Positions 51,680 to 61,721 of a DNA stretch of 64,000 bases are shown here, piece after piece; position 1 is the first letter of the stretch, and each line of letters begins with the position of its first letter. The notes below the pieces were generated by a model. That model saw only the letters and a list, made by a program, of their open reading frames with translations. It had not been told where the DNA came from and made no database searches. The stretch is from contig NZ_AQHN01000055.1 of assembly GCF_000359745.1 (NCBI RefSeq), forward strand, positions 372,001 through 436,000, written 5' to 3'. Origin of the DNA: Rhizobium freirei PRF 81 (GTDB lineage: Bacteria; Pseudomonadota; Alphaproteobacteria; Rhizobiales; Rhizobiaceae). The position numbers and the translations under genes are program-made.

Positions 51680-52729
51680 TTATCGTTGGAGATGACCGGC
51701 TTGGCGGATGAGGTCGATCAGGCCGGCGACCTCGCGTAGACGCGGAGACGACAGTTGCAGATCGCGGTCCGTACGCTCGACGATGACCAAATCGTCATGC
51801 GGGATGACGAAGGCGTATTGCCCACCCGCTCCCCAGGCAAAATAAGAGCCGGCCGGAAGGTGAAATACGTTCCTGCCACCATTCCCCGTCGACGATACGG
51901 CTTCGCTCGTCCACCAGAGATATCCGTAGCCCAATCCCTGATCCGCATCCGAATGAGGCGTCGTGCTTTCACGCACCCATTGCTGGGGAACGATCTGCTG
52001 ACCGTTCCAGTGCCCGTCATTCAGAAAGAGGAGCGCAAACCGGGCAAGGTCGCGCGCACTCATTCGGAATGTGTAGGCAGCATGGATGGATGCCTCTCCA
52101 AGAAACTTGTGTTGGGCACGCGGGTCGTAATCCTGCATGTCGATCTTGCGGGCGATTTCGTTTTCGAAAGCGTCATAGATCTGCGTGCCGGTCGCCTTTT
52201 CGTAGATGGTTCCGAGCGCGTTGAAATCCCAGTTGTTGTAATACCAGAAGGTGCCGGGCGCATGGCTGAATCGTTGCGGCCGCGCTGCCGCCATGGCCGG
52301 CGTCTCGTAGAGAGCCGGGTGATACACGCCGGACCGCGCCTCAAGCAGCATCTGGATCGTCGCCTGCATTTCCTGCGCCGATAGCGACGGCGGATTGTCG
52401 TCGATCGCAGCCTGTTGCAGCGTCGCACTGAGATCGATCTTGCGATGCGCAACCGCAATCCCGATCAGCGCATCAAGCAGACTTTTACGGATCGACGCCA
52501 ATTCCATCGGCTTCTCCGTATCCCCCCACTCGGCAACGACTACCCCATGCTGAACGACCATCACTGCGCTGACATCATGCTCGTCCGCAAACGCTTCCGC
52601 CTCGGCCAGCTTTGCCGCCGACCACCCGGATTCCTCTGGTGACGGATGCGCCCATTCTGCGGAAGGAACCGTTTGCGCCATCGCTGGAGCCGATAGCATT
52701 GCAGCGAATAGCAGAGAGACGAAACGCAA
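51680..52729 (-). CDS. Secreted serine hydrolase, class C beta-lactamase-like
   Basis: The 349-residue protein has a signal peptide (ending APAMAQ near residue 19) and a beta-lactamase-like fold. The nucleophile Ser lies in ELASIRKSLLDAL (S-x-x-K), the general base Tyr in GTFWYYNNWDFNALG (Y-x-N), and GAGGQYAF supplies the third motif in the place of KTG. Such proteins are more often esterases or peptidases than true beta-lactamases. TTG at 52729 starts the signal peptide, with AGGA seven bases upstream. Confidence 0.85.
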   Translation of the reverse strand: MRFVSLLFAAMLSAPAMAQTVPSAEWAHPSPEESGWSAAKLAEAEAFADEHDVSAVMVVQHGVVVAEWGDTEKPMELASIRKSLLDALIGIAVAHRKIDLSATLQQAAIDDNPPSLSAQEMQATIQMLLEARSGVYHPALYETPAMAAARPQRFSHAPGTFWYYNNWDFNALGTIYEKATGTQIYDAFENEIARKIDMQDYDPRAQHKFLGEASIHAAYTFRMSARDLARFALLFLNDGHWNGQQIVPQQWVRESTTPHSDADQGLGYGYLWWTSEAVSSTGNGGRNVFHLPAGSYFAWGAGGQYAFVIPHDDLVIVERTDRDLQLSSPRLREVAGLIDLIRQAGHLQR

Positions 52730-52851
52730 AGCTGATGTCCTGTTTCAAAGTTGTCGCTGAGATTTCGAGGAATCGAGCGTTTTCAGTGACGGAGCCCGGT
52801 CCCGCTCGTTTTCTCGGAAATATCAAGGTGAAAGTTTCGCAGCCATAGCCT

Positions 52852-53763
52852 CTAAGTACCGTTTCGCCGGATGCTCAGAGCGCCCGCCTTTGCATCAAGC
52901 TCTGCGACCGCCCCCATGAAAACGCTCGCCGGGCTGTTGCCGTGCCCGAGTGGTAGACCGCCAAGTACCGGCACCTCAAGCTCGGCCAGATGTTCGCGCA
53001 GGATATCGATGACCGAAAAACGGCGATCGAATTCGAAATCGGTAAACTGGCCGACAGCCACGCCCGCCAAGCCGCTCAAATGTCCCGCCTTGCGCAGCAT
53101 GGTCATCTGCCGGTCCACTTGGCCACGATACATGCCCACCGCCTCGAGCAGCAGGATCGCGCCATGCAGATCCGGCAGCGCCCAACCGGCACATGTCGCA
53201 ACCATGTCGAGATTGCCGCCGATCAACCGACCCCGACACTCTCCACTTGTCGTCAAAGCGAAGGTCGGCTCCTCCGGGCGCGAGGCAATGACGATGTCCT
53301 CGGCTGTCATCATCGCCCGGTGTAGCAGCTCGCACGTGTAAGCACTGACACCATCGTCATTGGCCCCGGCAAAGAAAGCTCCGTGAATGCTGGCCAATTG
53401 GCCGTTCTTCAGAACGCTGAGCAGCAATGCCGTGATGTCGCTGAAGCCGATAACGAACTTGGGGTCGCGTCGGACCGCCTCGAAGTCCAATTGGTCGGCG
53501 ATGCGATACGAACCTTTGCCGCCGCCTGTGGCGAAGACCGCCCGAACATCGGGATCACGAAACGCGGCGTTGAGATCCGCCAATCGCTCCTCGTCGGTGC
53601 CTGCAAGATAATCTCGTTTGCAAAAGGCATGTTCGCCGAAGTCTATGCTTAGTCCCCAGCCTTTCAGGATTTCGGCATGCCTCAAAACCCTATCCCTGTC
53701 GGGTGGACTTGCGGGCGAGACGAAACACACCTTATCGCCCGGCCGCAATGGCGGCGGGATCAT
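52852..53763 (-). CDS. LD-carboxypeptidase, S66 family
   Basis: The enzyme family cleaves the terminal D-Ala from muropeptide tetrapeptides in cell-wall recycling (LdcA) or inactivates microcin C (MccF). The 303-residue product has LRPGDKVCFVSPASPP, FATGGGKGSYRIADQLD, the nucleophile Ser in IGFSDITALL, the Glu in LLLEAVGMYRGQ and the His in GLPLGHGNSPASV, a Ser-Glu-His triad. ATG 53763 is chosen because it starts right before the family's conserved N-terminus; ATG 53799 and GTG 53814 are alternatives, none with a strong RBS. Confidence 0.87.
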   Translation of the reverse strand: MIPPPLRPGDKVCFVSPASPPDRDRVLRHAEILKGWGLSIDFGEHAFCKRDYLAGTDEERLADLNAAFRDPDVRAVFATGGGKGSYRIADQLDFEAVRRDPKFVIGFSDITALLLSVLKNGQLASIHGAFFAGANDDGVSAYTCELLHRAMMTAEDIVIASRPEEPTFALTTSGECRGRLIGGNLDMVATCAGWALPDLHGAILLLEAVGMYRGQVDRQMTMLRKAGHLSGLAGVAVGQFTDFEFDRRFSVIDILREHLAELEVPVLGGLPLGHGNSPASVFMGAVAELDAKAGALSIRRNGT

Positions 53764-53874
53764 GATCCGATCCGTGCTGGTCCGACTCAATGATTCCATG
53801 CCGAATTTTTGCACGAAATATCAGCCGGCGTCAGCCCGCGTGACGACTGGTCCGATGAAGGATTCCAACGGCCC

Positions 53875-55371
53875 CTACCCGGCGGTCAATGTCCGCTTCA
53901 CGGCGTTCTTCCATCCCTTCAGCTTGGCGTTTCGGGTCGTGCCGTCCATGTTCGGTTCAAACCGGCGATCGCGCGCCCAAGCCTTGGCGAAACCTTCGCG
54001 ATCCGGCCACACGCCGGCTCTGCTGCCTGCCAGCCAGGCGGCCCCGAGTGCCGTGGTTTCCAGGATGGTTGGACGGTCCACGGGCGCATCCAGCAGATCG
54101 GCCAGCCGCTGCATCGTCCAGTCAGAGGCGACCATGCCGCCATCGACGCGCAGCACCGTATGCTGGCCGCTGCCGCTGCGCCAATCCTTGTGCATGGCGT
54201 CCAGTAGATCCCGCGACTGATAGCAGACGGCCTCCAGCGCCGCCCGGACGATTTCCTCCGGACCTGTATTGCGGGTCAGCCCGAAGATCGCGCCGCGCGC
54301 ATCGGGATCCCAATAAGGTGCTCCGAGACCGGTAAAGGCCGGGACGAGATAGACCTCCTGAAGCGGATCGGCCTTGGCCGCGAGATCGCCGGAATCGGAA
54401 GCGCGCTGGATTGCCTTCAAGCCATCGCGCAGCCACTGCACGGCAGCACCGGCGATGAAGATCGAGCCTTCCAGCGCATAGGTCGTCTCGCCGTTCAGCC
54501 GATAGGCGATGGTTGTCAGCAGACGGTTCTTCGAGCGCACCATGTCCGCGCCGGTATTCAGCAGCGCAAAGCAGCCGGTGCCGTAGGTGGATTTCATCAT
54601 GCCGCGTTCGAAGCAGGCCTGGCCGATCGTCGCCGCCTGCTGGTCGCCGGCAACGCCGAGGATCGGGATTTCGGCGCCGAAATGCCTGGGATCGGTTACG
54701 CCGAAATCGGCAGCGCAGTCCTTCACCTCGGGAAGCATCGCAGCGGGCACGCGCAGGATATCCAGCAGCCGCTCGTCCCATTCGTTGCTGGCGATATTAT
54801 ACATCAAAGTCCGAGAGGCATTGGTCGCATCGGTGAGGTAGCTCTTCCCCCCTGTCAGTCGCCAGATCAAAAAAGTGTCGATCGTGCCGAAGCAGAGTTC
54901 GCCCTTGGCAGCGCGAGCGCGCGCACCCTTCACATTGGTGAGCAGCCAGGAAAGTTTCGTTCCGGAGAAATAGGGATCCAGCAGCAGGCCGGTGCGACGG
55001 GTAAAGAGCGTCTCCAGATCCTGCCGCTTCAGCTTCTCGCAATAGTTTGCCGTACGGCGATCCTGCCAGACGATGGCATTGTGGATCGGCTTGCCGGTCT
55101 CGCGATCCCAGACGACGACGGTCTCGCGCTGATTGGTGATACCGAGCCCGGCGATATCCTTGGCGGTAATGCCGGCGGCTTCGATGGCCTTGCGGACGGT
55201 GAAGAGAACGGAGGACCAGATTTCCTCCGGATCGTGTTCGACCCAGCTGGGCTTCGGATAATGCTGGGTGAACTCCTTCTGACCGACGCCGGCGACCTTC
55301 ATCTTGCCGTCGAAAACGATAGCCCGCGTCGACGTCGTCCCCTGGTCGATCGCCAAGACATAACCGCTCAT
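53875..55371 (-). CDS. glpK: Glycerol kinase
   Basis: This enzyme phosphorylates glycerol to glycerol 3-phosphate. The 498-residue chain shows the FGGY-family N-terminal phosphate loop [43 protein letters not shown] and the C-terminal [25 protein letters not shown] sits before the ATG. Upstream (55411-55447) several GAAA/CGAAA units occur (AAAACGAA, GTGAAAAGAAAGCGAAACGA), reminiscent of DeoR/GlpR-type operators. No glpD or transporter gene is adjacent. Confidence 0.96.
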   Translation of the reverse strand: MSGYVLAIDQGTTSTRAIVFDGKMKVAGVGQKEFTQHYPKPSWVEHDPEEIWSSVLFTVRKAIEAAGITAKDIAGLGITNQRETVVVWDRETGKPIHNAIVWQDRRTANYCEKLKRQDLETLFTRRTGLLLDPYFSGTKLSWLLTNVKGARARAAKGELCFGTIDTFLIWRLTGGKSYLTDATNASRTLMYNIASNEWDERLLDILRVPAAMLPEVKDCAADFGVTDPRHFGAEIPILGVAGDQQAATIGQACFERGMMKSTYGTGCFALLNTGADMVRSKNRLLTTIAYRLNGETTYALEGSIFIAGAAVQWLRDGLKAIQRASDSGDLAAKADPLQEVYLVPAFTGLGAPYWDPDARGAIFGLTRNTGPEEIVRAALEAVCYQSRDLLDAMHKDWRSGSGQHTVLRVDGGMVASDWTMQRLADLLDAPVDRPTILETTALGAAWLAGSRAGVWPDREGFAKAWARDRRFEPNMDGTTRNAKLKGWKNAVKRTLTAG

Positions 55372-55599
55372 GCATTCCTCCCTGTTTCCTTGGTATCAAC
55401 AGATACGCGAGCAAAACGAATGTGAAAAGAAAGCGAAACGAAATTTTCCGCAGAAACTCGCTTTCCCGCCCATGCCATGGCGGTCGGCAGCATCGCGAAG
55501 GAACCTGACGGCGATACGATTGCCATGTTCGCGGGTTTGGGACTAGGTTCAAATGCTTTTGCATTGCAGCAGGAAGCTGCCCTGTCCAAGGAGAAGATC

Positions 55600-56376
55600 A
55601 TGGCAAGAACAGTTGTCGTCACCGGTTCCACGAGCGGTATCGGCCTCGCGATCGCGACGGCCTTCGTCGCCAAGGGTGATAACGTCGTCATCAACGGCTT
55701 CGGAAAGCCCGAGGAAATCGATGGGATCAAGAACAAGCTGGAAGCCTCGGGCGGCGGCAAGGTGATCTATCATCCGGCCGACATGACGAAGCCTGCCGAG
55801 ATCGCCGACATGATCGCAACGGCCAATAACACCTTCGGCAGCGTCGATGTTCTCGTCAACAATGCCGGCATCCAGCACGTCGAGAAGATCGAGGACTTCC
55901 CGATCGAGAAGTGGGACCAGATCATCGCGATCAATCTGTCCAGCTCCTTCCACACGATCCGTGCCGCCATTCCACTGATGAAGGCGAAGAAGTACGGCCG
56001 CATCATCAACATCGCCTCGGCGCATGGCCTGGTCGCCTCCCCCTTCAAATCCGCCTATGTCGCTGCAAAACATGGTATACTTGGCCTGACCAAGACGGCA
56101 GCGCTCGAGCTTGCCGAATTCGGCGTCACGGTGAATGCCATTTGCCCAGGCTACGTCCTGACTCCGCTCGTCGAAAAGCAGATCCCGGACACGGCAAAGG
56201 CTCGCGGCATGACCGAGGAGCAGGTCAAGAACGAGGTCATCCTCAAGGCTCAGCCCACGCATGAATTCGTCAAGGCCGAGGAGATCGGCGCCCTGTCGCT
56301 TTACCTTGCGAGCGACGAAGCGCGTCAGGTAACCGGCACGCACGTCTCGATTGACGGTGGCTGGACCGCGGAATAA
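55600..56376 (+). CDS. bdhA: D-3-hydroxybutyrate dehydrogenase
   Basis: An NAD-dependent short-chain dehydrogenase that oxidises 3-hydroxybutyrate to acetoacetate, used when the storage polymer PHB is broken down. The 258-residue chain has the Rossmann loop VTGSTSGIGLAIA, NNAGIQHVEKI, the catalytic Ser/Tyr/Lys in NIASAHGLVASPFKSAYVAA followed by K, and CPGYVLTPLVEKQI. AAGGAG precedes ATG 55600. It is followed 71 bases later by xdhA, matching the bdhA-xdhA-xdhB mixed-function operon described in S. meliloti. Confidence 0.96.
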   Translation: MARTVVVTGSTSGIGLAIATAFVAKGDNVVINGFGKPEEIDGIKNKLEASGGGKVIYHPADMTKPAEIADMIATANNTFGSVDVLVNNAGIQHVEKIEDFPIEKWDQIIAINLSSSFHTIRAAIPLMKAKKYGRIINIASAHGLVASPFKSAYVAAKHGILGLTKTAALELAEFGVTVNAICPGYVLTPLVEKQIPDTAKARGMTEEQVKNEVILKAQPTHEFVKAEEIGALSLYLASDEARQVTGTHVSIDGGWTAE

Positions 56377-56447
56377 CCATATGCGGTTAGGGCCGGATTC
56401 GCGCCAGCGCCTCCGGCCCCGACAAACGAAGAATAAACGGGAACGAC

Positions 56448-57917
56448 ATGAGCGACAGCATCCGCTTTATCCTCAACGGCGAGGATATCACGCTATCCAG
56501 CCTGCGCCCGACCGAGACGCTGCTCGACTTCCTGCGCCTCAAGCGACGCCTGACGGGAACCAAGGAAGGATGCGCGGAAGGCGACTGCGGCGCCTGCACC
56601 GTGCTGGTCGGCCGGCTGATCGATGGCGGGCTTCATTATGAGTCGGTCAATGCCTGCATCCGCTTCGTCGGCTCGCTGCATGCAACCCATGTCGTTACCG
56701 TCGAACATCTCGCCGCGCAGAACGGCACGCTTCATCCGGTGCAGCAGGCCATGGTCGATTGCCACGGCTCGCAATGCGGTTTCTGTACGCCTGGCTTCGT
56801 CATGTCGCTTTACGGCCTCTGGCTGACGACGGAAAAGCCGAGCCGGGCCCAGATCGAGAAGTCGCTGCAGGGCAATCTCTGTCGTTGCACCGGCTACGAG
56901 CCGATCATCAAGGCCGCCGAGCAGGTTAGCCAGAAGCGGCCGAGCGCACTCTTCGATCCACTCGAGAGGACGAGGGCCGATATCATCGCCCGCCTGTGGG
57001 CGATGCAGGGCGGCGACACCATCGAGATTGCCGAGGGCGAGGATCGCCTCATCGTGCCCGGTTCCGTCTCGGAGCTGGCGCGGATACTTGCCGACGAACC
57101 GAATGCGACGGTTGTCGCCGGCTCGACCGATGTCGGGCTCTGGGTCACGAAACAAATGCGCCGGCTCAACCCGGTCGTCTTCATCAACCATTTGACCGAA
57201 CTGCAGAAGATCTCGGTGGAAGCGAAAGGGCTGACCATCGGCGCCGGCGTCACCTACAGCCGCGCCTTTGCCGTGATCGCCGAAAAGATCCCGGCCATGG
57301 CCAACCTCATCGACCGCATCGGCGGCGAGCAGGTGCGCAATATGGGCACCATCGGCGGCAACATCGCCAACGGCTCGCCGATCGGCGACACGCCCCCACC
57401 GCTGATCGCGCTTAGCGCAACGGTCAAACTCCGTTCGACGGCAGGCACGCGCAGCCTGCCGCTGGAGGATTTCTTCATCGACTATGGCAAGCAGGATCGC
57501 AATCCCGGCGAGTTCGTGGAGAGTATCTTCGTGCCCTATCCCGCCGACGATGCGCGTTTCGCCGTCTACAAAATCTCCAAGCGCCGCGACGAGGATATTT
57601 CGGCCGCCTGCGGCGCCTTCCATCTGTCGCTGGACACTGCCGGTAATGTCGCCGATATCCGCATCGCCTTCGGAGGCATGGCCGGCACGCCGAAGCGCGC
57701 CCGCAGCGTCGAGGCGGAGCTGATCGGCAAGCCGTGGACGGAGGCAGCCGTCACCGCTGCGCGCGATGCCTTCGACAACGACTACACGCCGCTGACCGAC
57801 TGGCGCGCCTCGGCCGACTATCGGCAATTGACCGCCAAGAACCTTCTCATCCGCTTCTACCTGGAGACGGCCGGTGCACCGCAGGAACTGAAGCGCTTCG
57901 CGACCGCGGAGGCCTGA
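56448..57917 (+). CDS. xdhA: Xanthine dehydrogenase small subunit XdhA
   Basis: The iron-sulfur and FAD subunit of xanthine dehydrogenase, 489 residues. The plant-type 2Fe-2S site is in CAEGDCGACTVLVGR and the second cluster in GSQCGFCTPGF and GNLCRCTGYEP. The FAD-binding domain begins near residue 190 (ATVVAGSTDVGLWVT, NMGTIGGNIANGSPIGDTPP). It passes electrons from the molybdenum subunit to NAD+. xdhB starts three bases after its stop. Confidence 0.97.
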   Translation: MSDSIRFILNGEDITLSSLRPTETLLDFLRLKRRLTGTKEGCAEGDCGACTVLVGRLIDGGLHYESVNACIRFVGSLHATHVVTVEHLAAQNGTLHPVQQAMVDCHGSQCGFCTPGFVMSLYGLWLTTEKPSRAQIEKSLQGNLCRCTGYEPIIKAAEQVSQKRPSALFDPLERTRADIIARLWAMQGGDTIEIAEGEDRLIVPGSVSELARILADEPNATVVAGSTDVGLWVTKQMRRLNPVVFINHLTELQKISVEAKGLTIGAGVTYSRAFAVIAEKIPAMANLIDRIGGEQVRNMGTIGGNIANGSPIGDTPPPLIALSATVKLRSTAGTRSLPLEDFFIDYGKQDRNPGEFVESIFVPYPADDARFAVYKISKRRDEDISAACGAFHLSLDTAGNVADIRIAFGGMAGTPKRARSVEAELIGKPWTEAAVTAARDAFDNDYTPLTDWRASADYRQLTAKNLLIRFYLETAGAPQELKRFATAEA

Positions 57918-57920
57918 ACC

Positions 57921-60260
57921 ATGGACAAATCCACTTTCGAAGAACACAAGGTCGTCATTAACGGATCGATGCACGGTTCGCTGCGCCATGATTCCGCACA
58001 TAAGCATGTGACCGGAGCCGCCGATTACATCGACGATATTCCGGAGCCTGCCGGGCTGCTGCACGGCGCGCTCGGCCTTTCCGACCGCGCCCATGCCGAA
58101 ATCGCTGGCATCGACCTCTCGGCCGTCAGAGCCTATCCGGGCGTCGTCTGGGTGTTCACCGGCATCGACATTCCCGGCGTCAACGACACCAGCTCCAACG
58201 GCATGCATGACGAGCCTCTGCTTGCCGAAGCGAAGGTCGAGTTCCATGGCCAGCCGATCTTCGCGGTCATCGCCGAAACGCGCGATGCGGCGCGCCAGGC
58301 CGCGCGCCTTGCCAAGATCGATTATCGCGACCTGCCGCATTGGAGCGATATCGACGGGGCGCTCGCCAACGGCGCGCCGCTCGTCTACGAGCCGATGACG
58401 CTCAAGCGCGGCGAGCCGGAAGCCGAAATGGCCAACGCCAGGCATCGCATCAAGGCGCAGATGCGCATCGGCGGACAGGAGCATTTCTACCTCGAGAGCC
58501 ATATCGCCATGGCGATCCCCGGCGAAGACGACGAAGTCGCCGTCTGGTCGTCGACGCAGCATCCGAGCGAAATCCAGCACATCGTCGGCCATGTCCTCGG
58601 CATTCCATCCAACGCCGTGACGGTCAATGTGCGCCGCATGGGCGGCGGCTTCGGCGGCAAGGAAACGCAGGGCAACCAGTTTGCGGCGCTCGCCGCCGTC
58701 GCCGCCAAGAAGCTCGGCCGCGCCATCAAATTCCGGCCCGACCGCGACGAGGACATGAGCGCCACGGGCAAGCGGCACGACTTCCTGGTGGACTACGAAG
58801 TCGGCTTCGACGATGACGGCCGCATCCGCGCGGTCGATGCGACTTATGCCGCTCGCTGCGGCTTCTCATCCGATCTTTCCGGCCCGGTCACCGACCGTGC
58901 GCTCTTCCATGCGGATTCCAGCTATTTCTACCCGCATGTACATCTGGTGTCGAAGCCGCTGAAAACGCACACTGTCTCCAACACTGCCTTCCGCGGCTTC
59001 GGCGGTCCGCAAGGCATGGTCGGCGGCGAACGCATGATCGAGGAGATCGCCTATGCGCTCGGCAAGGACCCCTTGGAAATCCGCCGCGCCAATTTCTACG
59101 GCCAGCCGGGCTCTGGCCGGACGCTGACCCCCTATCACCAGGAAGTCACCGACAACATCATCAACCGCATCGTCGACGAGCTGGAACAGACCTCCGACTA
59201 CCAGGCACGGCGCAATGCCATCATCGAGTTCAACCGCTCCAGCCGTTTCATCCGCAAGGGCATTGCGCTGACGCCGGTGAAATTCGGCATTTCCTTCACC
59301 ATGACCGCCTTCAACCAGGCCGGAGCGCTGGTGCATGTCTATCAGGATGGCTCCATCCACCTGAACCATGGCGGCACAGAGATGGGCCAGGGCCTCTACA
59401 CCAAGGTGGCGCAGGTCTTGGCCGACAGTTTCCAGGTCGATATCGACAGGGTGAAAATCACCGCGACGACGACCGGCAAGGTGCCGAATACTTCGGCGAC
59501 CGCGGCTTCATCCGGCTCAGACCTGAACGGCATGGCCGCCTTCGATGCCGCCCGGCAAATCAAGGAGCGGCTCGTCGCTTTTGCAGCGGAAAAGTGGGGC
59601 GTCGGCACTGAAGACGTACAGTTCCTGCCGAACCGAGTGCGCGTCGGCAATGAGGAAATCCCCTTCCCGGATTTCGTCAAGCAGGCCTATTTCGCCCGCG
59701 TCCAGCTCTCGGCTGCCGGCTTCTACAAGACGCCGAAGATCCACTGGGACCGCAAGGCCGGTCGCGGCACGCCCTTCTATTATTTCTCCTATGGCGCCGC
59801 CTGCTCGGAAGTGTCGATCGATACGCTGACGGGCGAATATCTGATCGACCGTACCGATATCCTCCACGATGTCGGACGCTCCCTCAATCCAGCGATCGAT
59901 ATCGGCCAGGTCGAAGGCGCCTTCGTGCAGGGCATGGGCTGGCTGACGACCGAAGAGCTCTGGTGGGACGCGAGGGGCCGTCTGCGCACGCATGCGCCCT
60001 CCACCTACAAGATCCCGCTTGCCTCCGACCGGCCGAAGATCTTCAACGTGCGTCTGGCGGAATGGTCCGAAAACGCGGAAGCCACCATCGGCCGCTCGAA
60101 GGCCGTCGGCGAGCCACCCTTCATGCTCAGCATATCGGTGCTCGAGGCACTTTCGATGGCGGTCGCCAGCGTCGCGGATTACCGCGTCTGCCCGCGCCTC
60201 GATGCGCCGGCAACGCCGGAGAGGGTGCTGATGGCGGTCGAGCGGCTCAAGGGAATGTGA
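57921..60260 (+). CDS. xdhB: Xanthine dehydrogenase large subunit XdhB
   Basis: The molybdenum-cofactor subunit, 779 residues, oxidises hypoxanthine to xanthine and urate. GGGFGGKETQGNQFAALAA (near residue 240), AFRGFGGPQGMVGGERMIEE and HGGTEMGQGLYTKVAQV bind the cofactor, and the catalytic Glu lies in KAVGEPPFMLS close to the C-terminus. The cofactor-insertion chaperone XdhC is not in the window. A perfect 8-bp stem (60289-60308, GAGTATGC/GCATACTC) lies 29 bases after the stop. Confidence 0.97.
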   Translation: MDKSTFEEHKVVINGSMHGSLRHDSAHKHVTGAADYIDDIPEPAGLLHGALGLSDRAHAEIAGIDLSAVRAYPGVVWVFTGIDIPGVNDTSSNGMHDEPLLAEAKVEFHGQPIFAVIAETRDAARQAARLAKIDYRDLPHWSDIDGALANGAPLVYEPMTLKRGEPEAEMANARHRIKAQMRIGGQEHFYLESHIAMAIPGEDDEVAVWSSTQHPSEIQHIVGHVLGIPSNAVTVNVRRMGGGFGGKETQGNQFAALAAVAAKKLGRAIKFRPDRDEDMSATGKRHDFLVDYEVGFDDDGRIRAVDATYAARCGFSSDLSGPVTDRALFHADSSYFYPHVHLVSKPLKTHTVSNTAFRGFGGPQGMVGGERMIEEIAYALGKDPLEIRRANFYGQPGSGRTLTPYHQEVTDNIINRIVDELEQTSDYQARRNAIIEFNRSSRFIRKGIALTPVKFGISFTMTAFNQAGALVHVYQDGSIHLNHGGTEMGQGLYTKVAQVLADSFQVDIDRVKITATTTGKVPNTSATAASSGSDLNGMAAFDAARQIKERLVAFAAEKWGVGTEDVQFLPNRVRVGNEEIPFPDFVKQAYFARVQLSAAGFYKTPKIHWDRKAGRGTPFYYFSYGAACSEVSIDTLTGEYLIDRTDILHDVGRSLNPAIDIGQVEGAFVQGMGWLTTEELWWDARGRLRTHAPSTYKIPLASDRPKIFNVRLAEWSENAEATIGRSKAVGEPPFMLSISVLEALSMAVASVADYRVCPRLDAPATPERVLMAVERLKGM

Positions 60261-60414
60261 TGTCCTTTAGAGGACGAACTGGAGATTCGAGTATGCTGCG
60301 GCATACTCAAATCATAAAGGTTGCGACCAATCCTTTAAAACCTCACCCATCCGCGCCCTAGCCATCCTCATCGAAATCGGCAATGAAGGAGAAGCATCCA
60401 AAGCTCCTTGCCAC

Positions 60415-60618
60415 CTACAGCAGCCGCCTATCGTCATAACGCGGCTCGCGCCCATCCAGAAATCCAAGATCGCGCTTCAGCCGGTCCGGCATCTCGTCAA
60501 GATCCAGATTCGGCGATGGCTCGGCACGCTTCGCAAAGACCTGCATCAACGATTCCAGAACCCGTGCCAGAACCGTGGGCCGGGCTACTTCCACCTGCTC
60601 CACGACATAGCAATCCAT
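60415..60618 (-). CDS. Small conserved-looking hypothetical protein
   Basis: The 67-residue product is not firmly assigned. Its C-terminal half (LDEMPDRLKRDLGFLDGREP) resembles the end of DUF1127-type small Arg-rich proteins, where a 'RDLG' motif follows a helix. The N-terminal half is helical. GAGGTG lies before the ATG. It is divergent from the LysR gene with 102 bases between starts, so it may be a target of that regulator. Confidence 0.55.
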   Translation of the reverse strand: MDCYVVEQVEVARPTVLARVLESLMQVFAKRAEPSPNLDLDEMPDRLKRDLGFLDGREPRYDDRRLL

Positions 60619-60720
60619 AACGACACCTCAATTAAATCAGCGATATAAATTGCAGTTTGGCGTGAAAAATGCTGAAATTCCAATTGAAGTATCATCTGCA
60701 TACATAAAGAGAGCTTATTC

Positions 60721-61617
60721 ATGAAGCTGTCCAAACGCTTCCCTCTGAATGCACTTCGCGTCTTCGAGGCTGCCGCCCGGCTCGGCAGCTTTACGCGGGC
60801 CGGCGAAGAGCTCGGCATGACGCAGACGGCGGTCAGCTATCAGATCAAGCTTCTGGAAGAGACAACGGGCGAGCCGCTTTTCCTGCGCCGCCCGCGACAG
60901 ATTCTATTGACGGAAGCGGGAGAACAGCTAGCCCCGAAAGTGGCAGAAGCTTTTGCCATGCTGCAGGACGCCGTGGCCTCGATCAGCGGCGACGCCGAAA
61001 CGACGCTGCACATCCACTCCACCCCTACATTCGCGTCCCAGTGGCTGGCGCAGCACATCGGCACGTTTCAGCTCAAGCACCCCAAGATTGCCGTTCGCCT
61101 CGCCACTTCGGGATCGATCATCGACTTCGCCCGGGAACCGTCCGACATTGCCATCCGTGCCGGGCGCGGAACATGGCCCGGATTGCGCGCACATCTGCTG
61201 ATGAAGATGCATTTCACGCCCATGCTGAGCCCAGCCCTGGCCGCGACGATCGGCGGCGTGCATGAGCCGACCGACCTCCTCAAGCTGCGCATCATCGATG
61301 CCGGCGATCCATGGTGGGTTCAATGGTTTCAGGAAGCCGGCGTACCGGATCCCGGGCTTCAAGGCAGGCCGCGCAGCCGGCTCGGCGCCCAGTCCTTCGA
61401 GGCAAGCGCCGCCATAGCGGGCCAGGGAGTGGCCGTGCTAACCCCCGAATTCTACGCGGATGACCTGGCCTCCGGCCGTTTGATCCAGCCCTTCGATCTG
61501 CTCTCGACCGACGGCTCCGACTATTGGATCGCCTATCCCGAAAACAGGCGGCACACGCCGCGCATCCGCGCATTCAGGGACTGGATCCTCGGCGAATTCG
61601 GCATGCCGCTCGATTAG
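60721..61617 (+). CDS. LysR-family regulator, GcvA-like
   Basis: The 298-residue regulator has an N-terminal winged helix-turn-helix (LNALRVFEAAARLGSFTRAG, ELGMTQTAVSYQIKLLEE, LFLRRPRQILLTEAG), the conserved PLNAL start of GcvA-like proteins, and a periplasmic-binding-protein-like effector domain (residues about 92-295). It lies between xdhB and puuD and is divergent from a 67-residue gene, so it could regulate that gene or the purine genes. The effector is unknown. The 3' end is followed by a diverged family 1 repeat. Confidence 0.92.
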   Translation: MKLSKRFPLNALRVFEAAARLGSFTRAGEELGMTQTAVSYQIKLLEETTGEPLFLRRPRQILLTEAGEQLAPKVAEAFAMLQDAVASISGDAETTLHIHSTPTFASQWLAQHIGTFQLKHPKIAVRLATSGSIIDFAREPSDIAIRAGRGTWPGLRAHLLMKMHFTPMLSPALAATIGGVHEPTDLLKLRIIDAGDPWWVQWFQEAGVPDPGLQGRPRSRLGAQSFEASAAIAGQGVAVLTPEFYADDLASGRLIQPFDLLSTDGSDYWIAYPENRRHTPRIRAFRDWILGEFGMPLD

Positions 61618-61715
61618 GGTGATCCCGGGAAAGGGGCGCAACGGTTCCGCGTCCGGAATTGCGTAAAAGCAACGGGACGGAGTGGTTCAAAAATTCGTGA
61701 AGAGCCGGACTGCTG
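61617..61715 (+). repeat. Palindromic intergenic repeat, family 1 copy d (diverged)
   Basis: GCAACGGTTCCGCGTCCGGA followed by ATTGCGTAAAAGC, then a GTGGTTC...GTGAAGAG tail, aligns with copies a and c with many substitutions. It starts at the LysR stop codon. Confidence 0.5.
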
Positions 61716-61721
61716 CAGCGC

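Noticed and set aside
56493-58778. 761-codon minus-strand frame opposite xdhA-xdhB
   Set aside because: Same explanation; both plus-strand genes have full cofactor motifs.
60289-60308. GAGTATGC-TGCG-GCATACTC hairpin after xdhB as a terminator
   Set aside because: Perfect 8-bp stem but no T-tract; could be a message-stabilising stem, not enough to call a terminator.
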